Of a stretch of DNA of 64,000 nt, positions 20,365-31,579 are shown one piece after another. Below the pieces are notes generated by a model that was not told the DNA's origin, made no database searches, and worked only from the letters and a program-made list of their open reading frames with translations. A program made the translations under genes and the position numbers. How positions within the stretch are numbered: position 1 is the stretch's first letter; every line of letters starts with the position of its first letter. This DNA comes from Eutreptiella sp. 'Long Island Sound 2002' (Eukaryota; Euglenozoa; Euglenophyceae; Eutreptiales; Eutreptiaceae): contig OZ038381.1 in assembly GCA_964036045.1 (NCBI GenBank), forward strand, positions 151,856,352-151,920,351, given 5' to 3'.

Positions 20365-21360
20365 TCATGAAGGACCTTTAGTAGGTCTCGAGCGGTCATG
20401 TGGTGCTTTTTTTTGGCGCCATTTTGCCCTGTGGTGGATGACGGTTGTCTGCGTCGGTTTGACTTCATTCGGGGCCAGTAGTACGGTTAGTGGTGGGACT
20501 GGGCTCGTCACCGGGGGGACAGGTTCGTGTTTCGAGCCGATGGATGCATCAGGCGGTGTCGCTGGGATGGGTCGGGGGTGCTGTTTTTTGAAGTCCCGGT
20601 AGGCTGCTCGCATATCTGTGCTTCCTGGCAGAGTGTGGCCCCCTGCTCGTGCCGTCTGCGTGAGGTACTGGCGGAAGAGGCGGTATTTCGGCCATTCGGG
20701 AAGTTGTAGGAAGGGGGTGTGGTGTGCTCTGCTGTGGTGAAGGACCCGCATTTGTGAGAGTTTGACGTATCCTACGGTGATGGAGGCCCCGACAAGGTCT
20801 CCGGTGTTGATGGTGCCCTTGGGGTGATGGTGGAGGTCTCCGCAGAGGACCGTCAGAGGCCCTTTCTCCGGGCACGTGTGGTTGGTGAGTATAGCGTGGT
20901 GTGGGGATCGGAGGAGAAGCTGCAGGTGGTTCCACAGGCGCGTGTTCCTGTCGGTGGGTATGCCCGTCTGGTGGAGTGTCCAGCGCTGGCATGTGTTGCG
21001 GGCCCGTTCTGCGGCTTGGAGGCGGACTGTGGCGACCTCGCGGACCTCCGGCGAGTGGTTGTGGGTCATGCAGTGAAGGAGGAGGGCGGTGTGTCTGTCG
21101 TAGGCCGCTTTCACCTCGTCCCCTATGGCATCCCCATAGTGGGGCCATGCCGCCCGGAGGGCGCGGGTGCGTATGGAGCTGGGCCAGCTCCCGTGTGCTG
21201 CCCATCCCTTGGTCACGGGGCGTGTGGCCGGTTGGATGACGGTGGTGGGGTGTGTCAGGTGGAGTGCCTGCAAGCCTATGGAGGCGTTCAAGACCCCGGC
21301 TAAGGTAGTACGCCAGGCTCTGGTGGGACAGGGAGAGGGCTTTGGTGGTCGGGGACGCAT
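20365..21360 (-). pseudogene. LINE RT thumb/connection segment
   Basis: 331 codons following the RT palm in another phase. It begins with the helical region typical after LINE fingers-palm (VLNASIGLQALHL) and continues as a His/Thr/Pro-rich protein. It ends at TGA 20365, with a competing phase continuing through the A-rich run near 20410. No independent enzymatic motif seen. Confidence 0.5.
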
Positions 21361-21361
21361 A

Positions 21362-23701
21362 TCAGGGGCGATGGGCGAGGTGTGACTGCAACTTGGTGGC
21401 GTCCTCAGGGTTGGTGGCCTGGATTACCTCCAGGTGGGTGGTGGTTGTCACAACTTGCATGGGGGGTCCTTGTGGCCCTAGGGTGGGGGGTGTGGCAGAC
21501 CCCTTGATCATGGCCACTGACTTTGTGGGATGGACGATGAGGTCCTTGCGGGAGAGGTAGGAGATGGTCACGTCCAGTAAGACGTTGGCCTGCCCGGTGA
21601 CCGTTGGCCCGGGGTCATGGGTGTGGGGTTCGTGTGGGGTGTGTGAGACCGTGAAGTTGGTGTCGTCCGCGAAGCCCACCAGGGGGAAGAGGAGGGGCTA
21701 GGGTGCGTAGGCTGGGTAATCCTGCTCGGTTTTGAGGGCCAGCGGGAGCGTCACGAGGAGGTACAGGAAGGGGCTTTCTGCTCCTCCTTGGGGGACCCCG
21801 CTGCCTGGCTCCAAGAAGGGGCTGAGGCCTGCTCCAGTGCGGACCGTGTATTTGCGGGTGCGGATGTAGCCAGAGACGAAGTTGTAGAAGGGGAGGCCCA
21901 GGCGTTTCCACACCGCCTCCAGGAGGAGCCGGGGGGTGTTTGGGAAGGCTCCTTCGACGTCGAGGGAGGCGATGATCAGGTCTACCGGGTCCATGTCGGC
22001 GATGGTGTCCTGGAAGAAGATGGCCTCGTGTGGAGACCGGCCCTGGATGGCCCCCCAGAGGCTGGCGGGTATGTGGGGGTCCAGGTGGGGGCGGATGCGG
22101 CGTAGGAGGACTGTCCAGACGATTTTGACCTTCGTGACTGCACAGACAATGGGGCGCCAGTTGTCTGGGTTAGCCCAGTCCCCCTTTCTGTAGAGGGGGC
22201 GGACAACGTTTGCCCAGTCTGGTGGTAGGGGGGTTTGCCCCGTGACGACGTCCCAGAGGTGGTGGGCGAGGATGCGGAGGAGGTGGGCGGGGAGGTGGTA
22301 GTATGCCTCCGCAGGGAGGCCGTCGTAGCCTGGGGTTTTGTGTTGCCGGAGACTGCGGATGGCCTTCCGGACTTCGTGGATGGTGAAGGGGCGCTTTTCC
22401 AGTTGCCTCCTCTGGGCGTGGTTGAAGACCTGAGGGAGGCGGTCGATTTTGGCCTGGGTGTCCGTGTCCAGTGTGTCTTGGGTGGGCGTGTGTTGTTGGA
22501 GGAAGCTGTCTTGGGTCGCTTGGAGCACGGTGGCGGGGTCGTTGGTGAGGCAGCCGTCCTCCTGTCTGACCGTGGTGATGGTGCGGTGGCCGGTGTCGGC
22601 CATGGCGTCGTTGAGGTGGCGGATCGCCTTATAGGGGAGTTCATGTTGCGCATACCGTTCGTGTTCTTGGGCGATGCGCTGTTGCCTGTGAATATGCCAC
22701 TGCTGCAGGCCTGCCCTGATGTGGGCTATCTGCGTCCTGCAGTGGTGTATCCGGCGGCAGTTTTGGGGGGTGTAGGAGTGGGGGAGGGTCGCCAGTTGTT
22801 GCTTTGCATGCCAGAGGTCATGAAGCATGTCCCCTAGGGCCGAGGGTGGTCGGTCGTCGTCAGTGTGGGGCTGTTGCTGGAAGCCGCAAGCGACGGCGGC
22901 CGTGCGCATGGCTGTGAGTAGGTTGGTGGGGTCCGGTTTGATGCGCCGGGCGCGGTCTATGGCCCTGTGATATTGGGACCAGGCCTGTTTGTCGTGCAGT
23001 GGGGGCATCTTCAGGGGAGGTGATAGGCCTTCGTCCGCATCCTCTGGGGGGCTGGGGGGAAGGTTCGGGATGGTAAGGTGGATGTGCAGGGGGCTATGGC
23101 CTGTGGGTCCCAGCGGGAGGGGCCCATATCGGGCCTCCGCCCGGATGATGGTGCTGGGGTCGTCATAGCATACGTCGATGCGGGAGGGGGCGGCATCTGC
23201 TTGGTGGGGGAAGTGGGATGGTTGGCCTTCGAGGTTGGCCGTCAGGTCCACAAGCCCAAGCATTTCGATGGTGTCGCGGACTGCATGGTCCTGGGTTGTG
23301 GTCTGTCCCCCTCGGTCCGCCAGGATGGGGGCGGTGTTCATGTCACCGATGATGATTGTGGGGGCGAGCATGGCCATCTGGCGGTATGCCTCGGCAAGGG
23401 CTTGGAGGAAGGGTTCCGTGGCGTCGGCGAAGGGGACGTGGGCGTTGATGACGTTGAGCTGCCATCCGTCCCCGACGACCTCGTAGACGCCTAGCCTCCC
23501 TGGGATGCTGAGGTGGTGGACGAGGTGGACGTGGATGCCGGTTTGGGCGTACAGGGGGGTCCCCTTGTGCCAGTAGCATTTGTACGCTTTCTGGCCCGGG
23601 ATATATATCTGGGGGTATATATATAGTATATGGGGGTGGTTTCTGGGGAGTCGTCCTGTTATAGGCCTTGTTCCTGGAGGGCGAGGAGGTGGGGAACCCA
23701 C
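21362..23701 (-). pseudogene. LINE ORF2: APE endonuclease and reverse transcriptase
   Basis: Endonuclease motifs: VINAHVP, TIIIGDMNTAP (metal-binding Asp/Asn), SRIDVCY and TGHSPLH (catalytic His). RT motifs: HKTPGYDGLPAEAYY, NWRPIV, LIIASLDVEGAFPN (first catalytic Asp), GSGVPQGGAESPFLYL and VGFADDTNF (catalytic Asp pair). A TAG at 21698-21700 interrupts the same phase about 20 codons before FADD, with no shift on either side. Upstream, the expected LQE motif (PHLLALQEQGL) lies in another phase at 23660-23810, the change falling in a TATATA tract; that phase also has an in-frame TAA just after it. Role: target nicking and target-primed reverse transcription. Confidence 0.8.
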
Positions 23702-24294
23702 TCCGGCCCCTGTGCCATCGAGAGCTCCTGGTGGGCGGTTGGGGCGTCCTTGGAGTATGTGACGGCCGGTTGGTTGAGGTCGAGGAGGTTGACGGTGGCC
23801 TCGGTGGGGGCGGACCGGGGCTGTGGAGTCTTATGCCCTCGGCCCTTGCCCCGTCAGGGAGGGGGACTGGGGCCCGGGGACTTTTTTCCTGGTGGTGGGC
23901 GCTTGGGTAGGCGCGGTGGGGGGAGGCCTTGGCTCCACTCTGGGGGGAACTCCCCAGTGTATTTGGTGCCTCTGTCGGCCTTGTTCTCGTCGGTGCAGAG
24001 CCGGATGGGGTGGGCGCTGCTGAGCTCCAGGGTGTGGCCTTCTGGCTTGTCCGGGGCGCTGCTGCCTTGGTCTCGCTCCTTTTGGCGGTGCCAGATCACC
24101 CGGATCTGTGGCCCGCCGTTGTCCCCCAGGTCGCGGAGGCGGTACTGGATTGTGCCCTCACACCAGATCCAGTCGGCTGTGTGGTTGTTGCGGAAGGGCT
24201 GCTGGACCTTCGCGCCTTTTTCGAAGCCTGGGTACGCCTCGGGTGGGGTGGGTGCTGGTGGCGGGAGGGAGGATGATGAGGATGCCTGGTCCGG

Positions 24295-26252
24295 TCAGGG
24301 TGGTGGTAATGATGAGAGGGAGGATGACGAGGATGCTTGGTCCGGGTTTGCCGGGTGGGTCGGGGGGGGTGCGGGGGGTTGGGAGGTTGCTGCTTTCCTG
24401 GCCTGGTTGGGGGCCGGTGCGCCCCTTTTCCGTCTCGCTCGCTTGGCTGGGACCGGAGGTGGTGGGCCTTCGGGGGCGTGGGGTTGAAAGAAGGGGTGCG
24501 TAGCCTGCTGGCCCAGATCGCTTAGCGGGGGCTCTGCCGGCGTTTGCATGGTAGCTTTCGAGTGGCTGCGCGCGAGGTCGGCGAGATTGCGCACGGACTC
24601 CGGGGGGTCGGTTGGCCATGGCAGTGCGGCCAGGCTGTTGTCGAAAGGGTGGTGGAGGTGGTAGTTCCTCATGGCCTTGGCCTGTTTGACGCAGGCCTCC
24701 GTGGGCTAGGGTGTGTCTGGGCTGTTCAGGGACCCTTGAGCCCAGTAGAGTGCTGTGTGGAGGGCTTCCCACGGGGCACCTTCGCGGCCTCTGAGAGTGG
24801 TGGCCTGGAGGAGTCGCTGCTGGTCTCGTGGGGGGTCTTCCGGGTCTATCTCCGGGCCGTAGGCCTGGGCCGCCATGAGGGCTCGGTGTGCCCAGTGGAG
24901 GACCCACCACTGGGCATCTGCTTTGAAGATGTCGATGGCGGGTTGTTGGGGGGGGATGTCCAGGGTGTCCCAGGATGCGATGGCTAGTTCTCTCCTGGAG
25001 GGGTGGTGGTGTGGGGTGGCCCTGCGGCTTAGGAGTTGATCGATGTGGAGGGGGGTGACGGGATCGTTGGGGCCTTGCGGTGGTGGGGGCATCACTGGGA
25101 TAACTGTGGGGTCCCAGTGGTGTTCGTGGGCAGCGAGGGTGTATAGGGCGGCGGTGATGATGTGGTGGGCTTGCCCCTCCATGACGATATGGCGCTCCGC
25201 GCCGAAGTCCTTTTGTACGTGGGCTGTGGCATGGACGGTGATGTGGACGAGGGCGCGCCGGTCGGCCCTTTTCCCCCCGTCTGGCGCCTGCGTCTGTTTG
25301 TCCCCCGGGATGTGCTGGTGTTGGTGTTTTGGTGGGGGCGGTCGCAGGGCAAAGGACTCTACTCCGTGGACGGGGATGGCGTGTTCCCTGGACCTGTTGG
25401 GCAGGATGTATATGCCCGGATCCCCCGGTACGGTGCCCAGGTACATGTTGCCCGTGATGGTGGGGGCCGGGAGCGGTTGGCGCAGGGGCGAGGTGCATCA
25501 GGTGGAGCAGGGCCGTCATGGTGCTCACACCGGGGGTGGTTGATGCCGTACGGGGTGATTTGCACGGCGAAGGGTCGGACAGCGCGATGGAGTATGTGGG
25601 GTTGGATGTTGTTGAGGCGCGCCACCGCCCGTGTGTGGGAGCGCCCTTCGCTGATCCACACGGCGTCTGCCCGTGACGCCGCTTGGTTCAGGCAGTCCGT
25701 GATGATGCCTGTGATGGTGCGCTTGTGGGTGGCATCAGATACTCTGGAGGGGGGGGCGCTGATGCGGGGGATGGTGTGGTCGTTGTGGGGGGTGCGGGCC
25801 TTGCGCCTTGCATCGTGTCCGTGCTGGGCCTCGTTGGCGGGGGACTGTACGCCTGTGTGTTTGGGCTTCTTATTGGGGCGGTCTGCCGTGTGGAAGGGGG
25901 TGGGCCAGGAGGGGGCATGATGGAGGTGGGGCGGTGGGAGGACAGCCCGTGGTGTCCACGTGTACAGGATGGTCGCGGCGGCCCCCTCCACTTGTATGGT
26001 GTATCGCTTGTTGTGTCGGCGATGGGTGACGAGAACGTTGGGGGCCATCAGCTCATACACCTGTGTGGTGTGGGGGAGGTGGCGGGTGATGGTGATCTTG
26101 GCGGCGTCGCTCTGGCGGGTGGTGAAGTGGGGGATGATGTAGTGGGTCGCCCATTTGTCGTTGGGGATGTGCTCCATCGTGTCCAGCTTGAGTGGGGGGT
26201 GGAGTGGTTTTGGCGATGGGGGCTTTTTTTCGGCTTTCGCGTGGGGCGCCAC
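24295..26252 (-). pseudogene. LINE ORF1-like protein, C-terminal half
   Basis: From an ATG at 26252 the phase reads a globular segment (NDKWATHYIIPHFTTRQSDA; RYTIQVEGAAATILYTW). After a shift near 25500 a second phase continues (MYLGTVPGDPGIYILPNRS; AIDIFKADAQWWVLHWAHR) to TAG 24706-24708, and without any shift on to a Ser/Pro/Arg-rich tail ending at TGA 24295. The tail has a basic KRARRKRG stretch. The TAG is thus an internal codon in a frame that is otherwise intact on both sides. Role inferred from position: RNA-binding ORF1/gag-like partner of the downstream ORF2. No named domain recognised. Confidence 0.5.
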
Positions 26253-26363
26253 TTTTGTTTCAACCAGGTATTGCGGGCTCCAGGTTTCCGGGGCCCCTAC
26301 TTGGGTGGCTGGCGCTGCTGCAGCCTGGAGGAGGGCAGTTGTGTTGGTGTCTACAGGGGGGGG

Positions 26364-27688
26364 CTAGTTGGGGGGTGAGGGTGTCGTGTTCTTGGAATGC
26401 CCACCAAATGGTGTGGCCTTGTTGGGTGTTGCGGTGCGGGGTCTGGGTCTTGGCTTGCTGGGTGGATAGCGCGGTCTTGTGGGTTTATGGGTGTGGCGTA
26501 CGCCCATAACCCCGGGGTGTGTATGCCGTGTGGTGCTTGGCCTACTTCTCGTACCTGGTGGAGGGTGTTCCTGGAGGAGGTCCCCCCGGATGTTCTCCCA
26601 CCGTTGCTGCCAGGTGTGTGTGTGGTCGTTGGGGGTGGGGTAGGTGATGACAATGGCTTGCCATGGGGTGGGACCCGGATGCACCCTCATAGGTGCCGAC
26701 GATGGTTGCGGGGCTATGCTGACGGCGTGGGTGGGGGCTGCTGTTATGGGGTCTCCCTCCGTTGGTGTGATGGTGGCATCCCCTTGGACGGTGAGGAGGA
26801 GGTGGTGGCGGTCCGTTGGTAGTGTCCAGGTGGTGGTGGGTTCGGTGATCGAGTGGAGGCGGATGGCCTGGAGCCCGAGTGTGATTTCGTCCCATCAGAG
26901 TGTGTTCTTGTGGACCGCCCATTCCCGTGGCACGTTCCAAAAGCCGTTGCGGTCCGGGGTGGTGCGGTGCTGTGGGGGGAGCTCCATTGTGGTGATCGGG
27001 TGGGTGAGGGGCTCTGTGCGGGGGCTTTCCTGTGTCGTTGGTGGAGATGGTGCCTGGGGCTTCTCTTCGTCTGTTTGTTGTGGGGGTTTCGCTTTCTGCA
27101 GTTCTGCGCTGATGGTGGCTGACGTCTGGGAGGCTGGGGGAGGCAGGGGGGGTGGGGTGCTGGATCGTTCCAGGTGATGTGGGACTCCTCTCGGTTCTCG
27201 GGGTTTTGCTGTATGGTGATGGCGGCGGTGGCGTCGTCTTCAGGTGTCCATCGGTGTGGATTGTGGTCTAGGGGGTGGAGGGTGATGGTGTGGCGGTGTT
27301 TCCAGCTGTGGGATGCTAGGGAGGCGTGGAGGCCGTGCCTGGTGTCCCCAGGCGGGTGGGGGTAGGTTTCGGCTGCCGCTTCCAGGAAGGCGTCCATGGT
27401 GCCTTTCCAGGTGTCTTCCCAGAGAAGGTCTTCCTCCGTGCCCCACTCGATGTCGTTCCTCTTCTCCTGCTTCCACCCCTGGAGGGTCGCGTGGTCCGCC
27501 GAGAGGTTTCGTTGGATGGACTGGTAGTACTGCTCGGCATCCATGGGGGCTAGGGTGCTGGCCAGTGTGGCGTAGATGTCCTTTTGGGGGGGGGGCGGTG
27601 GGGGCGTGGCGGCGTGGTCGGGCTTCTTTCGCTGGTGTTCTGCTTTCTGGTCTGCGGTGGACGCGGGGGATATGGAGCGTGGTGGCAT
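26364..27688 (-). pseudogene. LINE ORF1-like protein, N-terminal half
   Basis: The right part (27.6-27.2 kb) is convincing protein: DIYATLASTLAPMDAEQYYQ, then GTEEDLLWEDTWKGTMDAFL, with acidic and aromatic residues. Its phase turns low-complexity after about 27150. The protein-like phase then reappears at 26690 (VRVHPGPTPWQAIVITYPTP; WQQRWENIRGDLLQEHPP). Several indels are needed to connect them, and the join to the 26252 frame is unresolved. No domain recognised. Confidence 0.4.
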
Positions 27689-27890
27689 GGGGTGGTCGGG
27701 CTCCTGCGGTTCTGTGGCTTGCTGGTGGGCCTGTGGGCGCGAGGCCGTGGCTGCCAGTAGGTGTCCGATGGCCGGGAGGACATCGTAGTCGTCGTCCGAG
27801 CAGTGGGCTGCAGCCCACGTCCTGTCTGGGGAAGCGGGGGGCGGTGTGGCTGAGGTGTTGCGGAGCGGTGTACGATAGGTTGGGCGACAC

Positions 27891-30640
27891 GTGCGGGTGG
27901 TGGCGTGCTCGCTCTGCTGTTCCGTTCTCCGTGAGCTGTGAGCCTTGGGGGGTGGTGGTGATGTTGGTGGTGAGGGTGGTGTGGGTGTTGGAGTGGGTGA
28001 TGGTGCTGCTGGCAGTGCTGTTGCTGAGGGTGGTATAGGCGTTAGTGTAGGTGAGGTTGGTGCAGGGATCGCGTTAGTTGATGGTGAGGTTGGTGGGTCA
28101 GCCAGTCACTGTTGTCGCTGTCGCTGTCGTCGGTGGTGTTGGTGCCTCTGTTGGTGTCGTGGATGCTGATGGCGAGGGTGGTGGTTCGGTTGTTGATGGT
28201 GAGGGTGCCGTATGGGGCGGTGGTATTGCTGATGGCTTCGATGGCGAGGGTGTTGTCTCTGGCCACCGGGGGCGTAACGTATGTGGGCCGGACATAATGG
28301 TGGTGGCGAGGGTGCTGTAGATGACGGGTGGTGTGGCCTATGTCGCCGCCGGCGGTCGATGTGATTTAGGTGCTGTGGTTGTGAGGGTGGTGTCAGTAAC
28401 GGTGGGGTGCCGCGGGTGGTGTACTGGTTGATGCTGGTGGAGCTCTTTCTGGTCTCTGAGTAGACCTCATCCGGTGGTGGTGGTGTTGGTGGTGTTGACG
28501 TTCGTTGAGGCAGTTGGTGATGCCAGGCTCCTGGCGTTGCGTCGGGTGGTGGTGGCGCTGTTGAATGCAGGTGGTGCCATCGGCGGCAGTGCCAATGACG
28601 GTCCGGGCGGGTGTGCTGGTAGTGATGCTGACGGCGTGGGTGCGCCGGCGGCATGGATGTGGACGTTAGTTCGTCGAGGTTGGTGGCGGTGACGGCGGGG
28701 GTGCTGTTGGTGTCTTCCCGGGTGTCGGTGACACCGATGGTGGGTCAGCATAGGTGCACCTACCGGGTACGGGCCCAGGTGCGGGAGATCTTTTGGCTGT
28801 TGTGGGCCCTAAGGGCTGGCTTTCCTGCTGGTGCTGATCATCGTCTTCTGGCCCTGTCTGTGTTGCGTGGCCGTTCCTGGTCGAGGATGATGTCGCTGGC
28901 GGGGTTACCGCGGGTGTTGCTGCAAGTTTTGGGTGTAGGCGTGGTTTAGGGTGCGGCGTTGGCGTCGTTGGTGGCTGGCGCCGACGGTGGGTGGTGTGAC
29001 TGGTGGTGTCGGCGCTGGTGACAGTGGTAGTGGGGGTGCTGGTTGTTGGTCAGGCTGCCGTCGCCGGTGTTTCAGTTGGTGCTGGTGATGGTGTCGCTGG
29101 TTGTGCAGATTGTGGGGGGTGTAGGCGTTGCCGATGTTGTTCGTGGGAGGGGGGATGGGATGGGGGACCCGTATCCAGGTGGAGGCATCCCCGGGTGGTT
29201 GACCGGGCTATGCCGCCGGTGAGGTTGGTGCAGGTGGTGTCGCTGACAGTTTGGCTGATGTCGTTGGTGCGGGCTGTGTGGTTGTTGTGTCAGGCGTCGG
29301 TGGCGTTGGTGACGCTGATGGTGGTGTCTTGGCGAATGGTGCCTGTGGTGGTGCTCCGATGGTGAGAGTGCCGGGGGCGCTGGGTGCGGCTCCGCGTTGT
29401 CGGGGTATCTCCTTGTCACTCCTGGCGGAGGATGCCGCTGGTGTCTCTGCTGGTGAGGGTGGTGGATGTGATGGTGTTGTTGTGGTTGTTGGTGCTGTCC
29501 GGGGTGGTTTTTGATGATGCTCTTGGTGATATCAATGCTGCGGGCGGAGATGCAAATGGTGAGGGTGTTGTAGGTGTCTTGCCCCGTGGTGACGCTGGCG
29601 TTGATGATGGCGGGTTTAGTGTGTGCTGCTGCTACCTCTGGCTGGGGGCCCGTTGGGTGGCGCTGGTGGCGTTTGTTCGCCAGTTCTGCGAGCGTCCTTG
29701 GTGACGCCGACTGTGGGGGCGCCGTAGGTGTCATTCTGTGCCGGGGTCGTGGTGGTGATGGTAAGGGTGTTGTAGGTGACGTACCATGGCACGTCGTTGG
29801 TGGGGTTGGTGGTGGTGTGGATAGTGCTGTGGGTGTTTGTCTCGCTGGTGTTGCCGACAGTGAGGGTGTCACAGGTGATACTTGGTGGTTGGCGTGTCTC
29901 ATGGTGGTCTGTTGGTGTGGGTGTTGTTGGTGTTCGTGCTGGGCGCGGCCTGCGCTTGGGCGGTCGGCGGTTCCGGGCGTGCCACTCCTGGCGGGGGGCC
30001 TGGCGTGCTCTGGTGGTTGGCTGGTGGTCGGTTGTTGAGGGCGCCGCCGGCGGAGCTCCGGGTGTTGGCGCCGCCAGTGATGCCGATGGTGAGGGTCTTG
30101 TAGATGATGCCCTGGCTGATGGTGGTGTTCTGACAGTGCCGTGAGGTTGGGTCCTCACCACTCCTGGCTGAGGTTCCCGTGGGCATTGCTCGCCGGTGTG
30201 TGGGCCCCGGCGGTGTTGGCCGTGCCTGGTGTCGGGGCCCTCCTTGGTGTCGTTGATGCCGATGGTGTTGATGTGCCGATGGTCCACACCAGCACCGCCA
30301 CCAACACCCAAGCCAAGACCACCCAAACTGAACGCCACAACACCCTCACCGGCTGAAACACACGGAGCAAATGGAGACACTGGCGGCAAGGACACCCAGT
30401 ACATCAACAACAGCACCCTCATCGTCCAGCGCAACGCCCTCACCGTCGGCAACACCAGCAACTCCAGCGCTGTCGCAGTTACTGGTCCTGGGTGTGGGTT
30501 CGGGCGTGGTTGGTCGTTGGGTGTTGCTGGGTGTGGGCGCTTGCCACTCCTGGCTGAGGGCCTGGTGGGTGCTGCTGGTTTGTCTATTCTTGTGTCCTAG
30601 TGGGGTTTCTGGCGGCCCTGGGGCTTCTCTGGCGGAGGGT
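27891..30640. repeat. degenerate G/T-rich tandem repeat
   Basis: Many variants of GGTGAGGGTGTTGTAGGTG-like units spaced roughly 60-100 bp. Minus translation gives recurrent NTLTI peptides (28.0, 28.2, 29.55, 29.8, 30.1 kb). Three copies of the CCACTCCTGGC hairpin motif occur inside it (about 29417, 29984, 30161). Copies are too diverged to state a clean period by eye. No gene is supported in this stretch. Confidence 0.55.
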
Positions 30641-30648
30641 TGCTGGGC

Positions 30649-31377
30649 TCATGTTCTTTGGGTTTTCCTGTGTTGTGTGCGTTTGTGGTGCGGGCAGTGC
30701 TCGCGCTTTGGTGTGTTGTGCGCGTTTGTGGGGCTCGTGTTGCCGGGAGCTGTGGCGGTGCGTGTTGTGTGCGCGCGCGGCTGTGTGTTGATGGTGCTTT
30801 TGGGTGCGTGTCCTGGCCTCTCTGGGGACGTTTTGGCGGCTCTGTGTGGGCGCGGGGCTGTGTGTCGTGGCCCCTCTCTCGCCCTAGCTGTGGGGCCCGG
30901 GTGTGGTTCCCCGCCAGCCCCTTTTTGTGTCCTCCCCCCTCTTATTCTTTGCCGCATCGCTTGGGGTGCTGTTCCCCTGGTGACTTGCCCGGGCCTACCC
31001 GGGCTGTGGTGGGTGTGCGGTGGGGCTGGGTGGAATGGGGGGGGAGGGGTCCTTGCCGCTGGCTCGGGTCCCTTCCCCTGGTGTCTCCCGTCAGGGTGTA
31101 ACTCTGTTATACGGGCCGTCCATTTGTACCCGCTCGGTAAATATAAACCTGCTCCGTAGCCAGGTACTCCAGCCGTTTCCACACCGGGGTCTGGTACACT
31201 TTGGGTCACAGGGGAGTCCTTGCGGGAGAGGCGTGTCTCTTGCCTGTTCAGATGGACGGTGTGCCCTACCTGCAGCCCCTTGGTGGGCCCGAACCGCAGT
31301 ACCTGCCGTGGGGAGTGCTCTTGGTCAGGCCCATTGGTCACCCCACAAGGCCGGTGCCACCGCGGGCCGCTGACCAA
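30649..31377 (-). pseudogene. unrecognised coding-like fragment
   Basis: The part around 31110-31340 reads VLRFGPTKGLQVGHTVHL, then ETAGVPGYGAGLYLPSGYKW on the minus strand, less biased than its surroundings and plausibly once coding. The rest is Pro/His/Arg low complexity. No family recognised; it lies between two repeat arrays. Confidence 0.2.
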
Positions 31378-31579
31378 CGGTCCCAGGCGTATCCCACCCT
31401 ATTGGGTGTGCTCAGGTGGGGCTGATACGGTCAGCGGGTAGGGCTCGAAACCCCTGAGGTTGGGTCCCTCGCCTGTGTTTCCCCCGGGCCCCTCTCGTCC
31501 CGCCCCCCTTTTCGCTGTGTGGTTTGCGTCGGTGGATTTCCCGTCTCTGTTTGGTGGGGTGGGGTGGTGGTGGGGGGGG

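Larger units (their letters stand above)
17299..27890 (-). mobile_element. LINE with APE endonuclease, RT and RNase H (degenerate)
   Basis: Minus-strand order: ORF1-like proteins (27.7-24.3 kb), APE-type endonuclease, reverse transcriptase with FADD, thumb/connection, RNase H, Cys/His knuckle ending at TGA 18507, then a further phase with a possible cysteine-peptidase-like motif. The domain order APE-RT-RNase H is known for several LINE clades. Dualen-type elements of green algae also carry a cysteine protease, but I see no restriction-like endonuclease. Many phase changes fall in homopolymers or TA repeats, consistent with decay or assembly error. Element ends, poly-A and target duplication were not identified; left and right limits are approximate. 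Confidence 0.75.
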
